DNA of 64,000 bases from Anderseniella sp963787895 (GCA_963787895.1 CAWBEX010000008.1:124001-188000), one strand, 5' to 3'. Shown: positions 1 through 9,117, numbered from the stretch's first letter. The notes: generated from the sequence alone by a model not told the origin. Numbers and translations: made by a program.

Positions 1-462
1 TCAGCTATCCGCCAGGAGTTGTTGCCACTGGCCGATACCATCACCCCGAACCGGTTTGAACTGGACATCCTCACCGGCGAGGTATCGAAGGACAACACGT
101 CGCTGGTGCACGCGGCCCGCTCGCTCGGTGCAGAGAATGTCGCCGTCACCTCGGCCTTCCCCGCAGCATTGGACATTGGCAACCTGCTAGTTGAACCGAA
201 ACTGGCCACTTTGCATGAAACCCTTGCCTTTCCAGACCCGCCACATGGCACAGGTGATCTGTTTGCAGGCATTTTCGCTGCACGCAATCTCAAGTCGTCG
301 GCGCGCGAATCTCTGATCCACGCCGGTAACTCGGTCTATCGCGTGATCGAGGCCACCACTTTGACCGGATATGATGAACTGGACCTGGCGAAATGGAACG
401 ACCTGATCGATTCGCCGCCGCACACCGGCAACATTGTCCATGTCCGCTCAACCAATGCATGA
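1..462 (+). CDS. Pyridoxal kinase, C-terminal part (5' end outside window)
   Basis: The reading frame is open from base 1, so the N-terminus lies upstream of the window; the stop is TGA at 460-462. The protein resembles the C-terminal half of PdxY/PdxK-type pyridoxal kinases, which phosphorylate pyridoxal, pyridoxine or pyridoxamine in vitamin B6 salvage. Supporting motifs are the ITPN-E segment (TPNRFELDILTG) typical of the ribokinase-like kinases and GTGDLFAG, the anion-hole/catalytic-Asp motif of this fold. About 153 residues are visible of a usual ~285. The end overlaps the next gene by 8 bases, which suggests co-transcription. Family assignment is firm; the exact substrate is inferred. 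Confidence 0.85.
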   Translation, partial: SAIRQELLPLADTITPNRFELDILTGEVSKDNTSLVHAARSLGAENVAVTSAFPAALDIGNLLVEPKLATLHETLAFPDPPHGTGDLFAGIFAARNLKSSARESLIHAGNSVYRVIEATTLTGYDELDLAKWNDLIDSPPHTGNIVHVRSTNA

Positions 463-1165
463 TGCCGGACCACAATTGTTTGTCGCAGGAATGGATGGCT
501 GCAAGTCCGGTTGGGTAATGGTTACATGGTCCGGCCAGATCGATGTCTCGCCGCACGCCACCATCGTCCCGCATTTCCAGACTGCGGTTGATACTGCTGC
601 GGCCATCATCGCTGTCGACATGCCGATTGGCTTTCCAGCTGCGTCAGAGCGCCAGTGTGAATCGCTGGTCAGGAAGCTGCTGGGTCCGAGGCGCAGTTCG
701 GTCTTTGCCGTGCCATGCCGCAATGCGATTTACGCCGCCAACTATGCCGAAGGCTGCAAGGTCAATGCTGGCTTGACCGGCAAGAAGTTTTCCAAACAGG
801 CTTTTTACCTGTTTCCAAGAATGCGCGAAATTGATGCCGTGATCAGTGTGGAGCATCAGGACCGTTTGTATGAAACCCATCCTGAGTTGTCGTTTCAATG
901 CATGAATGACCACACCCCTCTTGAGCACTACAAGAAGACATCCGAGGGCGCAGAGCTTCGCCGCGCCTTGCTGCGCAAAGGTGGCTTTCCCGTCGACAAT
1001 CTGCAACACCCCAAATGGCCAAAATCTACAGCAGGAGAAGACGACATCCTTGACGCATGTGCATGTTGCTGGTCAGCATGGCGCATCGCCAATGGTCAGC
1101 AGATCACCCTGCCACCAGAACCTCAACATGACGCCCGCGGGCTTCGCATGGAAATCAACGCATGA
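455..1165 (+). CDS. DUF429 domain protein
   Basis: This is a 236-residue protein when read from ATG 455; in-frame ATG 440 and TTG 434 are alternatives and no clear Shine-Dalgarno site decides between them. It starts with a GMDGCKSGWV motif and has a central AVDMPIGFP motif. Both are characteristic of the DUF429 family, predicted to adopt an RNase H-like nuclease fold with acidic active-site residues (the Asp in MDG and the Asp in VDMP). The C-terminal DDILDACACCWSA segment supplies further acidic residues of the same pattern. Biological role is unknown. It overlaps the upstream kinase by 8 bases and the next gene by ATGA, so the three are probably one transcript. Confidence 0.8.
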   Translation: MHDAGPQLFVAGMDGCKSGWVMVTWSGQIDVSPHATIVPHFQTAVDTAAAIIAVDMPIGFPAASERQCESLVRKLLGPRRSSVFAVPCRNAIYAANYAEGCKVNAGLTGKKFSKQAFYLFPRMREIDAVISVEHQDRLYETHPELSFQCMNDHTPLEHYKKTSEGAELRRALLRKGGFPVDNLQHPKWPKSTAGEDDILDACACCWSAWRIANGQQITLPPEPQHDARGLRMEINA

Positions 1166-2088
1166 TTACCCGCGCAGACATAACTGCTGCCCATGAACGC
1201 ATCGCATGCCACATTGTCTGCACACCCGCTATGGACGTGCGGCTGCAAAGTGTTTCCCGACCGGTCACACTGAAACTCGAAGCCTTCCAGCATTCGGGAT
1301 CGTTCAAGGCTCGCGGGGCATTCAACTCGTTGATCGGCAACAAGGCGGCAAGAATGTCAGGTGTTGCAGCTGCCTCCGGGGGTAACCATGGCGCCGCAGT
1401 TGCCTACGTTTGTCAGGCGCTGGGCTTCAAGGCTAGCATTTTTGTGCCATCCATTTCCTCGCCCGCAAAAGTCTCCCGCATCAAGTCATATGGCGCTGAC
1501 GTGGTTCAAGGCGGTGCCAACTATGCTGAAGCGCTTAGCGCTTGCGAGGCACACATAGCAAGGACAGGCGCCGTCTCCGTGCATGCCTACAATGCTGAGC
1601 CGACACTCGCTGGACAGGGTACGCTGGGGCTTGAATTGAACCGGCAGATCCCGGACATGGACACCGTCCTTGTCGCCGTTGGCGGCGGCGGCCTCATTGG
1701 CGGGGTGGCAGCATGGTTACAAGACAGCGCCCGCATAATCGCAGTCGAACCCGCAACCTGTACTGCGCTTCATTCAGCCCGAGCTGCCGGAAGGCCTGTC
1801 AAAGTCGACATATCTGGTCTGGCCGCAGACTCGCTCGGCGCTTCCATGATTGGCGAGATGGCCTTCGAGATTGTCCAGGCCCATGTCGATGATTGCGTTC
1901 TTGTGTCTGACGAAGCCATCGAGGCGGCCCAGACGTGGCTGTGGCAATCGCACCGCATCATTGCCGAGCCAGGCGGAGCAACTGCGCTTGCCGCGCTGCT
2001 GTGCGGCGCCTACAAACCACGCAAGAATGAAAAAGTCTGCGCCGTGATCTGCGGCGCCAACGTTGATCCCGCAAGATTTGCAATCTGA
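1162..2088 (+). CDS. Threonine/serine dehydratase-like PLP enzyme
   Basis: This 308-residue fold-type II pyridoxal-phosphate enzyme resembles threonine ammonia-lyase and serine dehydratase/racemase. The PLP-binding lysine sits in GSFKARGA (about residue 50). A substrate loop SGGNHG follows, and the glycine-rich phosphate cradle is VGGGGLIGG. There is no C-terminal ACT regulatory domain, so it resembles the short catabolic type rather than allosteric IlvA. The ATG overlaps the DUF429 stop (ATGA), implying translational coupling. The upstream neighbour is a pyridoxal kinase, which makes a B6-linked operon attractive, though that is inference. The exact amino-acid substrate cannot be read from sequence. 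Confidence 0.85.
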   Translation: MITRADITAAHERIACHIVCTPAMDVRLQSVSRPVTLKLEAFQHSGSFKARGAFNSLIGNKAARMSGVAAASGGNHGAAVAYVCQALGFKASIFVPSISSPAKVSRIKSYGADVVQGGANYAEALSACEAHIARTGAVSVHAYNAEPTLAGQGTLGLELNRQIPDMDTVLVAVGGGGLIGGVAAWLQDSARIIAVEPATCTALHSARAAGRPVKVDISGLAADSLGASMIGEMAFEIVQAHVDDCVLVSDEAIEAAQTWLWQSHRIIAEPGGATALAALLCGAYKPRKNEKVCAVICGANVDPARFAI

Positions 2089-2107
2089 CAATTAAAGGAG
2101 TGCCTCC

Positions 2108-2395
2108 ATGGCTGCATACATCATCGCCCGCATTACTGTCACTGACCCGGCCAGGTATGAGAACTACAAGGCGCTCGCACCTGCCGCCATCGCCAGATAC
2201 GGAGGCAAATATCTGGCCCGTGGTGGCGTCACGGAGATACTGGAAGGGCCCGGCGAAGACCGGCGGGTGGTGATCCTCGAGTTTCCGGACATGAACGCTG
2301 CCCGCAGCTTCTACAATTCACCGGAGTATGCCGCCGCCAAATCCGAACGCGCCGGAGCGGCGGAAGGTCAATTCCTGCTTGTCGAGGGGTTGTAG
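2108..2395 (+). CDS. DUF1330 family small protein
   Basis: This is a 95-residue protein with the DUF1330 pattern: an N-terminal AYIIARITVTDPARYENY segment, then a central GGKYLARGG motif, ILEFPD, and a final region with YNSPEYAAAKSERAGAAEGQ. The family has a dimeric ferredoxin-like fold and no settled function. A Shine-Dalgarno-like AAAGGAG lies about 8 bases before ATG 2108. It follows the dehydratase by 19 bases and may belong to the same transcript. The last base of its TAG stop is also the first base of the palindromic repeat that follows. Confidence 0.88.
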   Translation: MAAYIIARITVTDPARYENYKALAPAAIARYGGKYLARGGVTEILEGPGEDRRVVILEFPDMNAARSFYNSPEYAAAKSERAGAAEGQFLLVEGL

Positions 2396-2437
2396 TTCAA
2401 GGCGCACGTAGAGCGAAGCGATGCGCAAGCCTTGAAC
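2395..2437. repeat. Dispersed palindromic repeat, copy A
   Basis: A 9-bp outer stem GTTCAAGGC (2395-2403) pairs perfectly with GCCTTGAAC (2429-2437). Inside is a 23-base core, GCACGTAGAGC followed by GAAGCGATGCGC (2404-2426), with an inner 5-bp stem GCACG/TGCGC that carries one A.C mismatch, and a two-base AA bulge. The same 23-base core is identical at 23840-23862 upstream of leuC. It sits directly after the DUF1330 stop. Confidence 0.85.
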
Positions 2438-2445
2438 CTCAAAAA

Positions 2446-2485
2446 GGACGCAGGCGCACGTAGAGCAAAGCGATGCACAGGTCCC
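2446..2485. repeat. Dispersed palindromic repeat, copy B (degenerate)
   Basis: A second, weaker copy lies 9 bases after copy A. The core GCACGTAGAGC plus AAAGCGATGCAC (2456-2478) differs from copy A at two positions. The outer arms are reduced to GGAC (2446-2449) against GTCC (2481-2484). The spacer before it contains CTCAAAAAGGAC (2438-2449), which also occurs exactly at 16107-16118 in the rpsP leader. The pair occupies the convergent junction between the DUF1330 gene and the minus-strand DUF1223 gene. Confidence 0.65.
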
Positions 2486-2503
2486 GGATCTTTCAATGGA
2501 AAT

Positions 2504-3274
2504 TCAGGTGCTGCCAGGGCCCATAAGGGCACAACCCAGAACAGGCCCGCCACCGTCTGCCTGCACAATTGCGACACATGCCGAATTCTGTTCGTTGACG
2601 ATTTGCGCCTTGGGCAGGCTGAAGGAAACAGCTTCCCCTTTCCACATGCCAACCGGAGTCATTTGCCGGACGACATTGAAATAATCAATCGCGCGTCCGG
2701 TATTCTCACCCCGGCGGATCTCGACAGACACTTTCGGTTGCACCGACATGATCCAAACCGTCGACGCCTGAATGATGCGATCTGTTGGTCCGCCGTTCAC
2801 GGCCACCTTCAGTTCACCACTGGCAGCACTCAGTTCAATCGGCACAAAGTAGTTGTCGGGAATTGCGCCCTGCTCTCCAATCACCTGCATGACCTGCTTC
2901 TCATGCGAACCAACAGCGTGAGCCCGGCCGTTGATCACCATTTGTGGTGTGTACACACGCCCGTCGCCGCGCCGGATGGCATATTCCTTCTGACGCCGTG
3001 AATAGGCAGGCGAACCTAGTGTGTCGCGCCAGCCCAGATAATCCCAGTAGTCCACGTTCAACGTAACCCCGATAATCCCGGGCCGTTTCACAAGCTCGCC
3101 CATGAACGCATCCGCAGGTGGACATGAAGAGCAACCTTGAGAGGTGAACAGCTCAACAAACACCGGAGCCTTTGACGATGCATTGGCCACCGGAACTCCA
3201 CCTGAGGCGGCAACCGCAGCGGCAGCGCCACCAGCCAGCACAGCGCGACGGGATATGGAATAAGAACTGCTCAT
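2504..3274 (-). CDS. DUF1223 thioredoxin-like protein with Tat signal
   Basis: Read from ATG 3274 the protein is 256 residues; an upstream in-frame TTG (3292) is less likely. The N-terminus SISRRAVLAGG followed by a hydrophobic Ala-rich stretch matches a twin-arginine signal peptide, so export in folded form is expected. The mature part begins with VELFTSQGCSSCPPAD, the hallmark of the DUF1223 family, whose CSSC recalls a thioredoxin active site. A later LNVDYWDYLGWRD segment is also typical. Substrate and partner are unknown. It converges on the DUF1330 gene, with the repeat pair between them. Confidence 0.85.
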   Translation of the reverse strand: MSSSYSISRRAVLAGGAAAAVAASGGVPVANASSKAPVFVELFTSQGCSSCPPADAFMGELVKRPGIIGVTLNVDYWDYLGWRDTLGSPAYSRRQKEYAIRRGDGRVYTPQMVINGRAHAVGSHEKQVMQVIGEQGAIPDNYFVPIELSAASGELKVAVNGGPTDRIIQASTVWIMSVQPKVSVEIRRGENTGRAIDYFNVVRQMTPVGMWKGEAVSFSLPKAQIVNEQNSACVAIVQADGGGPVLGCALMGPGST

Positions 3275-3417
3275 GCCAAATATATGAACCAAGCCCCAAT
3301 CAACTGCTACTCACGAGTGAGTGAGCCGACATTTTTCACCTGACCAATGCCAGGAACAAGTGTGAACCTGTCCCGGACAATGTTCAAGCCACTACCGCTG
3401 CTGGAGTTTGCTACTCG

Positions 3418-6117
3418 TCAGGCCGCAAGTTGACGCAAGACATATGGCAGGATGCCACCATTGATATAGTAGTCCAGCTCATCCGCGGTATCGATGCGGC
3501 TCTTGACTGTGATCTTGCGGGTCTTGCCGCTGGATGTGATCTCGACATCAAACGTCTGTTGCGGCTTCAACTTTCCTTCCAGGCCATTGATGGAAACTGT
3601 TTCATCGCCCTTCAGACCGAGGCTTTCCCAGCTTTCATTTCCCTGGAACTGCAATGGCAGCACACCCATGCCGATCAAGTTGGAGCGATGAATACGTTCG
3701 AACGATTGTGCAATCACCGCACGGACGCCAAGCAGACGCGTGCCTTTTGCAGCCCAGTCGCGTGATGAACCGGTGCCGTATTCCTTGCCGGCAAACACCA
3801 CCAGCGGCACACCTTCAGTCTTGTATTGCATTGCCGCATCATAGATAGCCATCTGTTTGCCAGACGGATAATGCCTCGCATAACCACCTTCAACGCCATC
3901 CAGCATCTGGTTCTTGATGCGGATGTTGGCAAACGTGCCGCGCATCATGACCTGGTGGTTGCCACGGCGTGCGCCGTAGGAATTGAAGTCCACCGGCCTG
4001 ATCTGATGTTCTGTCAGATAACTGCCGGCCGGGCTATCAGCCTTGATGGAACCAGCCGGAGAAATGTGGTCAGTCGTGATCGAGTCCTTGAACAAGCCCA
4101 GGATACGTGCGTTGACCACGTTCACAACGGGTGCCGGCTGCATCTGCATGTCGTCAAAATAGGGAGGGTTCTGCACATAGGTTGACGTGGAATCCCAACC
4201 ATAAGTCATACCGCCATCTACTTTGATCTTGCGCCACTGGGCATCGCCCTTGAACACGTCCTTGTAACGGCTTTGATAGGCTTTGCGCGTCACGTTCTTG
4301 CGCACGAATTCCGCCACTTCCTTCGCGTCCGGCCAAATGTCCTTGAGATACACCGGCTCACCCTTTGGCGTGTGGCCAAGCGGATCATTTACAAGGTTGA
4401 TGTTCATCGAGCCCGCCAGCGCATAAGCCACCACCAGCGGCGGCGAAGCCAGATAGTTTGCGCGCACATCCGGGTTTACGCGGCCTTCAAAATTGCGGTT
4501 GCCAGACAGGACAGAACAGGCAACCAGGTTGTTGTTCTTGATAGCTTCAGAGATGTTCTCCGCCAGCGGACCAGAGTTGCCGATGCAGGTAGTGCAACCA
4601 TAACCCACCAGGTCGAAGCCCAGCTTGTCGAGGTCTTTCTGCAAACCTGACGATGCAAGATACTCGGTCACCACCTGGCTTCCAGGTGCCAGCGAGGTTT
4701 TCACCCATGGCTTCACCTTGAGGCCGAACTTTGCGGCGTTGCGCGCCAACAGGCCTGCGCCGATCATAACGGACGGGTTCGAGGTATTGGTGCACGACGT
4801 TATGGCCGCGATTACGACATCGCCGTGGCCAATATCGTGGTTGGCGTCAGTCACTGCGTGGCGTTTGCCAAGTTCACCCGGTTGCTTGAACTCCTTGTCC
4901 ATGGCAACTGCAAACTCTTCCGCAGCGTTGCCGAGAACTACGCGATCCTGAGGCCGCTTGGGCCCTGCGATGGCCGGCACCACATCGCCAAGATCAAGAT
5001 GAACAGTAGAAGTGAACACCGGATCTGGTGTCGACTTCGTACGGAACATGCCTTGGGTTTTGGCATATTTCTCAACCAGATCAACCTGGCCTTTGGTTCG
5101 GCCCGTGCCATTGAGATAGGCAAGTGTTTCATTCGAGGTACCGAAGAAACCGCAAGTAGCGCCATACTCAGGTGCCATGTTGGCGATGGTCGCCTGATCT
5201 TCGAGCGAAAGACCCGAAAGGCCCGGTCCGTAAAATTCAACGAACTTGCCAACCACACCCTTTGCACGCAGCATCTCGACCACCCGCAGCACCAGGTCGG
5301 TCGCGGTGGTTCCCTTCGCCAGTTTGCCTGTCAGCTTGAAGCCAACAACTTCCGGGATCAGCATGGAAATTGGCTGCCCGAGCATCGCAGCTTCAGCCTC
5401 GATACCGCCAACACCCCAGCCCAGAACAGCCAGACCATTGACCATCGTAGTATGCGAATCCGTGCCAACAAGCGTATCCGGGAACGCAACTGTAACCGCC
5501 TTGCCGTTGATCTTCTGCTTCTTGGTCCACACTGTCTTTGCCAGATATTCCAGATTGACCTGATGGCAGATTCCGGTGCCAGGTGGCACTACGCGGAAAT
5601 TGTCAAACGCACCCTGGCCCCATTTCAAGAACTTGTAGCGTTCGCCATTGCGGTCATACTCCATGTTGACGTTCTTCTTGAACGCACCTGCAGTGCCGAA
5701 ATAGTCCACCATAACCGAATGATCGATAACCAGATCAACAGGTGCCAGCGGATTGATTTTCTTTGGATTGCCCTTCAAATTGACCATGGCATCCCGCATG
5801 GCAGCGAGGTCTACCACAGCAGGCACCCCGGTGAAGTCCTGCATCAGAACTCGCGCTGGCCGAAACGCGATCTCGCGGTTCGACTTGCCGTTGGCCTTCA
5901 CCCACTTGGCCATTGCCTCAATATCCGCTTTGGTCACCGTACGCCCGTCCTCATGGCGCAACAGGTTTTCCAGTAACACCTTCAATGACGTCGGAAGAGA
6001 CGATATCCCCTCAAGTCCGTTCTTTTCTGCAGCCTTCAGCGAGAAGTATACAAACGGCTTGTTGCCCACCTTCAGGGTCTTTCGGCACTTGAAACTGTCG
6101 AGTGACTGATCGCTCAT
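3418..6117 (-). CDS. acnA: Aconitate hydratase A
   Basis: This 899-residue enzyme interconverts citrate and isocitrate in the TCA cycle, using a [4Fe-4S] cluster. The start is ATG 6117, preceded by AGGAG; the open frame runs further upstream but without similarity. Cluster cysteines are seen in SCTNTSNPSVMIGAG and in GYGCTTCIGNSGPL. DSHTTMVNGLAVLGWGVGGIEAE and the C-terminal swivelling-domain motif EYGTGSSRDWAAKGT are also present. Length matches the AcnA/IRP-type family (about 890-900). It is transcribed divergently from ccmA across a gap of about 140 bases. Confidence 0.97.
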   Translation of the reverse strand: MSDQSLDSFKCRKTLKVGNKPFVYFSLKAAEKNGLEGISSLPTSLKVLLENLLRHEDGRTVTKADIEAMAKWVKANGKSNREIAFRPARVLMQDFTGVPAVVDLAAMRDAMVNLKGNPKKINPLAPVDLVIDHSVMVDYFGTAGAFKKNVNMEYDRNGERYKFLKWGQGAFDNFRVVPPGTGICHQVNLEYLAKTVWTKKQKINGKAVTVAFPDTLVGTDSHTTMVNGLAVLGWGVGGIEAEAAMLGQPISMLIPEVVGFKLTGKLAKGTTATDLVLRVVEMLRAKGVVGKFVEFYGPGLSGLSLEDQATIANMAPEYGATCGFFGTSNETLAYLNGTGRTKGQVDLVEKYAKTQGMFRTKSTPDPVFTSTVHLDLGDVVPAIAGPKRPQDRVVLGNAAEEFAVAMDKEFKQPGELGKRHAVTDANHDIGHGDVVIAAITSCTNTSNPSVMIGAGLLARNAAKFGLKVKPWVKTSLAPGSQVVTEYLASSGLQKDLDKLGFDLVGYGCTTCIGNSGPLAENISEAIKNNNLVACSVLSGNRNFEGRVNPDVRANYLASPPLVVAYALAGSMNINLVNDPLGHTPKGEPVYLKDIWPDAKEVAEFVRKNVTRKAYQSRYKDVFKGDAQWRKIKVDGGMTYGWDSTSTYVQNPPYFDDMQMQPAPVVNVVNARILGLFKDSITTDHISPAGSIKADSPAGSYLTEHQIRPVDFNSYGARRGNHQVMMRGTFANIRIKNQMLDGVEGGYARHYPSGKQMAIYDAAMQYKTEGVPLVVFAGKEYGTGSSRDWAAKGTRLLGVRAVIAQSFERIHRSNLIGMGVLPLQFQGNESWESLGLKGDETVSINGLEGKLKPQQTFDVEITSSGKTRKITVKSRIDTADELDYYINGGILPYVLRQLAA

Positions 6118-6256
6118 CGGAAACTGGCTCCTGGAATATGACTTTGAAAATCGTGCTATGGCTGCGTCTTTTAGACAACTCTTGCAGCGTGTACCAGTAG
6201 GACTATCGAAGAACACCACTTTGCAGCACCGCTGGTTTGGGTTAAACGCTCATCCC

Positions 6257-6871
6257 ATGGACATAACAGGGCAAGATCTGGCATGTGAGCGCGGCGGCAG
6301 GATTGTATTCGACGGGCTGAATTTTATTGCCAGAGCCGGGCGAATGCTGGTGCTACGCGGACCGAATGGTGCAGGAAAAACCTCGCTCTTGCGTCTTGTC
6401 GCAGGCTTGAATGAACCCGCAGCAGGCCATCTGTCAGTTAGTGGAGATGACATGACCCTTGAATCTACGCTGGCAGAAAACACCCACTTCATCGCCCATC
6501 ACGATGCCATCAAGCTGCACCTCACAGTGCGTGAAAACCTTGAATTCTGGTCAGACTTTTTTGGCGCCAGTGACAATATCTCAAGTGCCATGCGGGCCAT
6601 GAACCTGGAGGCATTGTCCAGCTTTCACGCACAACGCCTTTCGGCTGGCCAGAAACGGCGCCTCGGCCTTGCCCGTCTGGCGCTGATCCGCAAGCCGGTG
6701 TGGCTGCTGGATGAACCAACGGTAGGACTAGACACCCACTCTCAGGGCCTCCTGGCGTCCATGATGAGCGCACACCTTGCTTCCAGAGGCATCATCATGG
6801 CCTCCACTCATATCGACCTGCCGATAAAGACAACGGATGTGCTGGACTTCGCTAGCCTGCAAGCCGCATGA
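6257..6871 (+). CDS. ccmA: Heme exporter ATP-binding protein CcmA
   Basis: This 204-residue ABC ATPase of the CcmAB(CD) complex drives release of holo-CcmE during cytochrome c maturation. ATG 6257 (MDITGQDLACERGG) gives the family length; the 33 residues upstream in the open frame look unrelated. Walker A is GPNGAGKTSLL, the signature is LSAGQKRRLGLARLAL, and Walker B is VWLLDEPTVGLD. It overlaps ccmB by ATGA (6868-6871). It heads the run ccmA-ccmB-ccmC-ccmD-ccmG. Confidence 0.95.
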   Translation: MDITGQDLACERGGRIVFDGLNFIARAGRMLVLRGPNGAGKTSLLRLVAGLNEPAAGHLSVSGDDMTLESTLAENTHFIAHHDAIKLHLTVRENLEFWSDFFGASDNISSAMRAMNLEALSSFHAQRLSAGQKRRLGLARLALIRKPVWLLDEPTVGLDTHSQGLLASMMSAHLASRGIIMASTHIDLPIKTTDVLDFASLQAA

Positions 6872-7539
6872 ACCGCGCCTTCACCGCCATCCTCGCTCGC
6901 GATATCCGCCTGGCCATCCGTCAAGGTGGCGGCATAGGCACAGCCATCGGCTTCTTTCTTACCGTCATAGTATTGTTGCCACTTGGGCTTGGGCCAGATC
7001 AGAACCTGCTGCAACGCATAGCGCCGGGCGCCTTGTGGATTGCACTGTTGTTGTCAGTGCTCTTGTCGGCTGATCGGCTCTATTCATCCGACTACGACGA
7101 TGGTTCGCTGGAGGTGATGGCGCTGTCATCCACCCCGCTGGAAGTGGTGACACTTGCCAAGGCATGCGTCCACTGGCTGACTTCCGGTTTGCCGCTGGCC
7201 ATTGCTGCGCCGTTGCTGGGTTTCCTGCTCAACCTGGACACCAGCCTTGTCTGGCCGTTACTCATGGCCATGACGATCGGCTCGCTGGCTTTGTCGTTAC
7301 TGGCCAGCCTTGGTGCCGCAATCACTGTGGGTCTGCGCCAGGGCGGCCTGCTGGTGTCGCTGCTGGTGCTGCCGCTGTATGTTCCGGTGATGATATTCGG
7401 AGTGCTGTCCAGTTCCACAGCGCAGGCCGGTATCGACAACACCGGAACCGCCCTCATCGTCCTGGCGGCCATAGTGCTTGCAGCTCTTGTAGTGTCGCCG
7501 TTTGCCTCAGCTGCTGCATTGCGCAGTTACATGAGATAA
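6868..7539 (+). CDS. ccmB: Heme exporter membrane protein CcmB
   Basis: This 223-residue integral membrane protein has about six hydrophobic segments and is the permease partner of CcmA. A conserved LYSSDYDDGSLEVMALSS region after the second membrane segment is typical of CcmB, as is GLRQGGLLVSLLVLPLYVPVMIFG. Its start overlaps the ccmA stop. It acts in the cytoplasmic membrane with CcmA, CcmC and CcmD in heme handling for c-type cytochromes. Confidence 0.95.
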   Translation: MNRAFTAILARDIRLAIRQGGGIGTAIGFFLTVIVLLPLGLGPDQNLLQRIAPGALWIALLLSVLLSADRLYSSDYDDGSLEVMALSSTPLEVVTLAKACVHWLTSGLPLAIAAPLLGFLLNLDTSLVWPLLMAMTIGSLALSLLASLGAAITVGLRQGGLLVSLLVLPLYVPVMIFGVLSSSTAQAGIDNTGTALIVLAAIVLAALVVSPFASAAALRSYMR

Positions 7540-7588
7540 ACAAGCTTTCATTTGCACGTTACCGGTTGAACGATTACAGAGCAACACC

Positions 7589-8335
7589 ATGAGCACGACA
7601 TTGACCTCGATAGAGAAATTTGCCAACCCAACGCGGTTCCTGCGCTTTCAGGCCGCGGTGCAGCCTTGGGTTTGGGCGATTACTGCAGTATTGTTTGTCG
7701 CCGGGTTGTATCTTGGCCTCACTCGCTCACCGGCAGACTACCAGCAAGGTGAGACGGTGCGTATCATGTATGTGCATGTGCCCGCAGCATGGGCGGCGCT
7801 GATGGTCTATTCGGTAATGGCGCTGGCGAGTGCAATCGGGATAATCTTCCGCCATCCGCTGGCAGACCTGGCTGCAAAGGCTGCTGCCCCCATAGGCGCG
7901 TGTTTCTGCTTCCTTGCTCTGGCCACCGGGTCACTCTGGGGTAAACCCATGTGGGGCACATGGTGGGTATGGGATGCCCGTCTCACCTCAATGTTCGTGC
8001 TATTGCTGCTCTATCTCGGTTACATGGCTGTCTGGCAAGCCATCGATGATCCACGCCGCGCATCGCGTATAGCTGCAATTGTCGCCATCGTCGGTTTCAT
8101 CAATGTACCAATCGTCAAGTTCTCAGTGGACTGGTGGTATTCGTTGCATCAACCGGCCAGTGTATTCCGAACAGATGGCCCAGCCATCCATCCCTCTATT
8201 CTTACACCGCTGCTGATCATGGGTGTGGCCTACAGTTTCCTGTTCCTGGCCCTTCATCTTGTTTCCATCCGTGCCGAGATTGGTGCCCGGCGAATTCGCC
8301 AGACCGAACTTGCACGTACCGACGCAATACAATAA
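7589..8335 (+). CDS. ccmC: Heme exporter/transporter protein CcmC
   Basis: This 248-residue membrane protein of the heme-handling family carries the tryptophan-rich WWD motif, seen as WGKPMWGTWWVWDARLTS. Conserved histidines flank it: YVHVPAAW before and SLHQPASV after. CcmC loads heme onto the chaperone CcmE. Six transmembrane segments can be traced. It lies 49 bases after ccmB and 12 bases before ccmD, in the usual order for the pathway. Confidence 0.96.
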   Translation: MSTTLTSIEKFANPTRFLRFQAAVQPWVWAITAVLFVAGLYLGLTRSPADYQQGETVRIMYVHVPAAWAALMVYSVMALASAIGIIFRHPLADLAAKAAAPIGACFCFLALATGSLWGKPMWGTWWVWDARLTSMFVLLLLYLGYMAVWQAIDDPRRASRIAAIVAIVGFINVPIVKFSVDWWYSLHQPASVFRTDGPAIHPSILTPLLIMGVAYSFLFLALHLVSIRAEIGARRIRQTELARTDAIQ

Positions 8336-8347
8336 CGGTTGACCACC

Positions 8348-8527
8348 ATGATTGACTTTTCAGCTCCCCACGTGGCGTTCGTACTATGGTCCTACGCACT
8401 GTCTGGCGTGGTACTGGGCGGCCTGCTGTTTTGGGTTATCACCCGCAATCGCGCCATAGCCAGGCGACTTGACCAGCTCGATGCCGAGAGCACTGTCCGC
8501 CGCCGCAAAACACAAGCAAAACCCTGA
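8348..8527 (+). CDS. ccmD: Heme exporter protein CcmD
   Basis: This is a 59-residue protein with one transmembrane helix near the N-terminus (HVAFVLWSYALSGVVLGGLLFW) and a basic C-terminal tail. That is the usual form of CcmD, which stabilises the CcmABC-CcmE complex. The start is taken as ATG 8348; a TTG three codons earlier is possible. Its stop shares a base with the ATG of ccmG (TGATG). Identification rests mainly on size, topology and position between ccmC and ccmG. Confidence 0.88.
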   Translation: MIDFSAPHVAFVLWSYALSGVVLGGLLFWVITRNRAIARRLDQLDAESTVRRRKTQAKP

Positions 8528-9117
8528 TGGATCCCACGCCCGAACAATCCAGCCCCCCGCGCCCGCGAATCTGGGTCCTGCTGCCGGTTCTACTGTTTGT
8601 GGGCCTTGCTACAATATTCATGATCGGACTTCGAAGCGGTGACCCTTCAAAGCTACCGTCTGCCCTGCTGGACAAACCCGCCCCTGCACTTGATCTTCCT
8701 GCTCTCGACGGCCTGCGAGATGATGGCAAACAGATTCCTGGCCTCTCATCCGGTGAGTTGACAACCGGCACGGTGACTGTGGTCAATGTCTGGGCATCAT
8801 GGTGCGGGCCATGCCGCGACGAACACCCCTACCTGTTGGAGCTCTCCAGACATGAAGACGTACGTCTCGTCGGTGTGAACTACAAGGACTTGCGAGAGAA
8901 TGCCCTGCGCTTTCTCAATGCATTGGGCAATCCCTTCAAGGCAGTAGGGGTAGATGCATCCGGCCGCACCGCAGTAGACTGGGGAGTCTACGGTGTGCCC
9001 GAAACATTTATCATCAATGGCAAGGGCGTCATCGTGCACAAGTACACCGGCCCGATTACACCGGCAGCATTGAACGATGACATTCTGCCGGCCGTGGAAA
9101 AAGCCCGGCAACAATAG
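8527..9117 (+). CDS. ccmG: Thiol:disulfide interchange protein CcmG/DsbE
   Basis: This 196-residue membrane-anchored periplasmic thioredoxin has an N-terminal transmembrane segment (residues about 15-37). The active site is WASWCGPCRDEHP, and the typical VNYKD and GVYGVPETFI segments contain the cis-Pro region. CcmG keeps apocytochrome c cysteines reduced before heme attachment. The start overlaps the ccmD stop. It is the last gene of the ccm run and converges on the MarR-type gene 23 bases later. Confidence 0.95.
   Translation: MDPTPEQSSPPRPRIWVLLPVLLFVGLATIFMIGLRSGDPSKLPSALLDKPAPALDLPALDGLRDDGKQIPGLSSGELTTGTVTVVNVWASWCGPCRDEHPYLLELSRHEDVRLVGVNYKDLRENALRFLNALGNPFKAVGVDASGRTAVDWGVYGVPETFIINGKGVIVHKYTGPITPAALNDDILPAVEKARQQ

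Noticed and set aside
4825..5976. 383-codon plus-strand open frame
   Set aside because: It is antisense to aconitase; long shadow frames are expected in GC-rich genes, and its composition is not protein-like.
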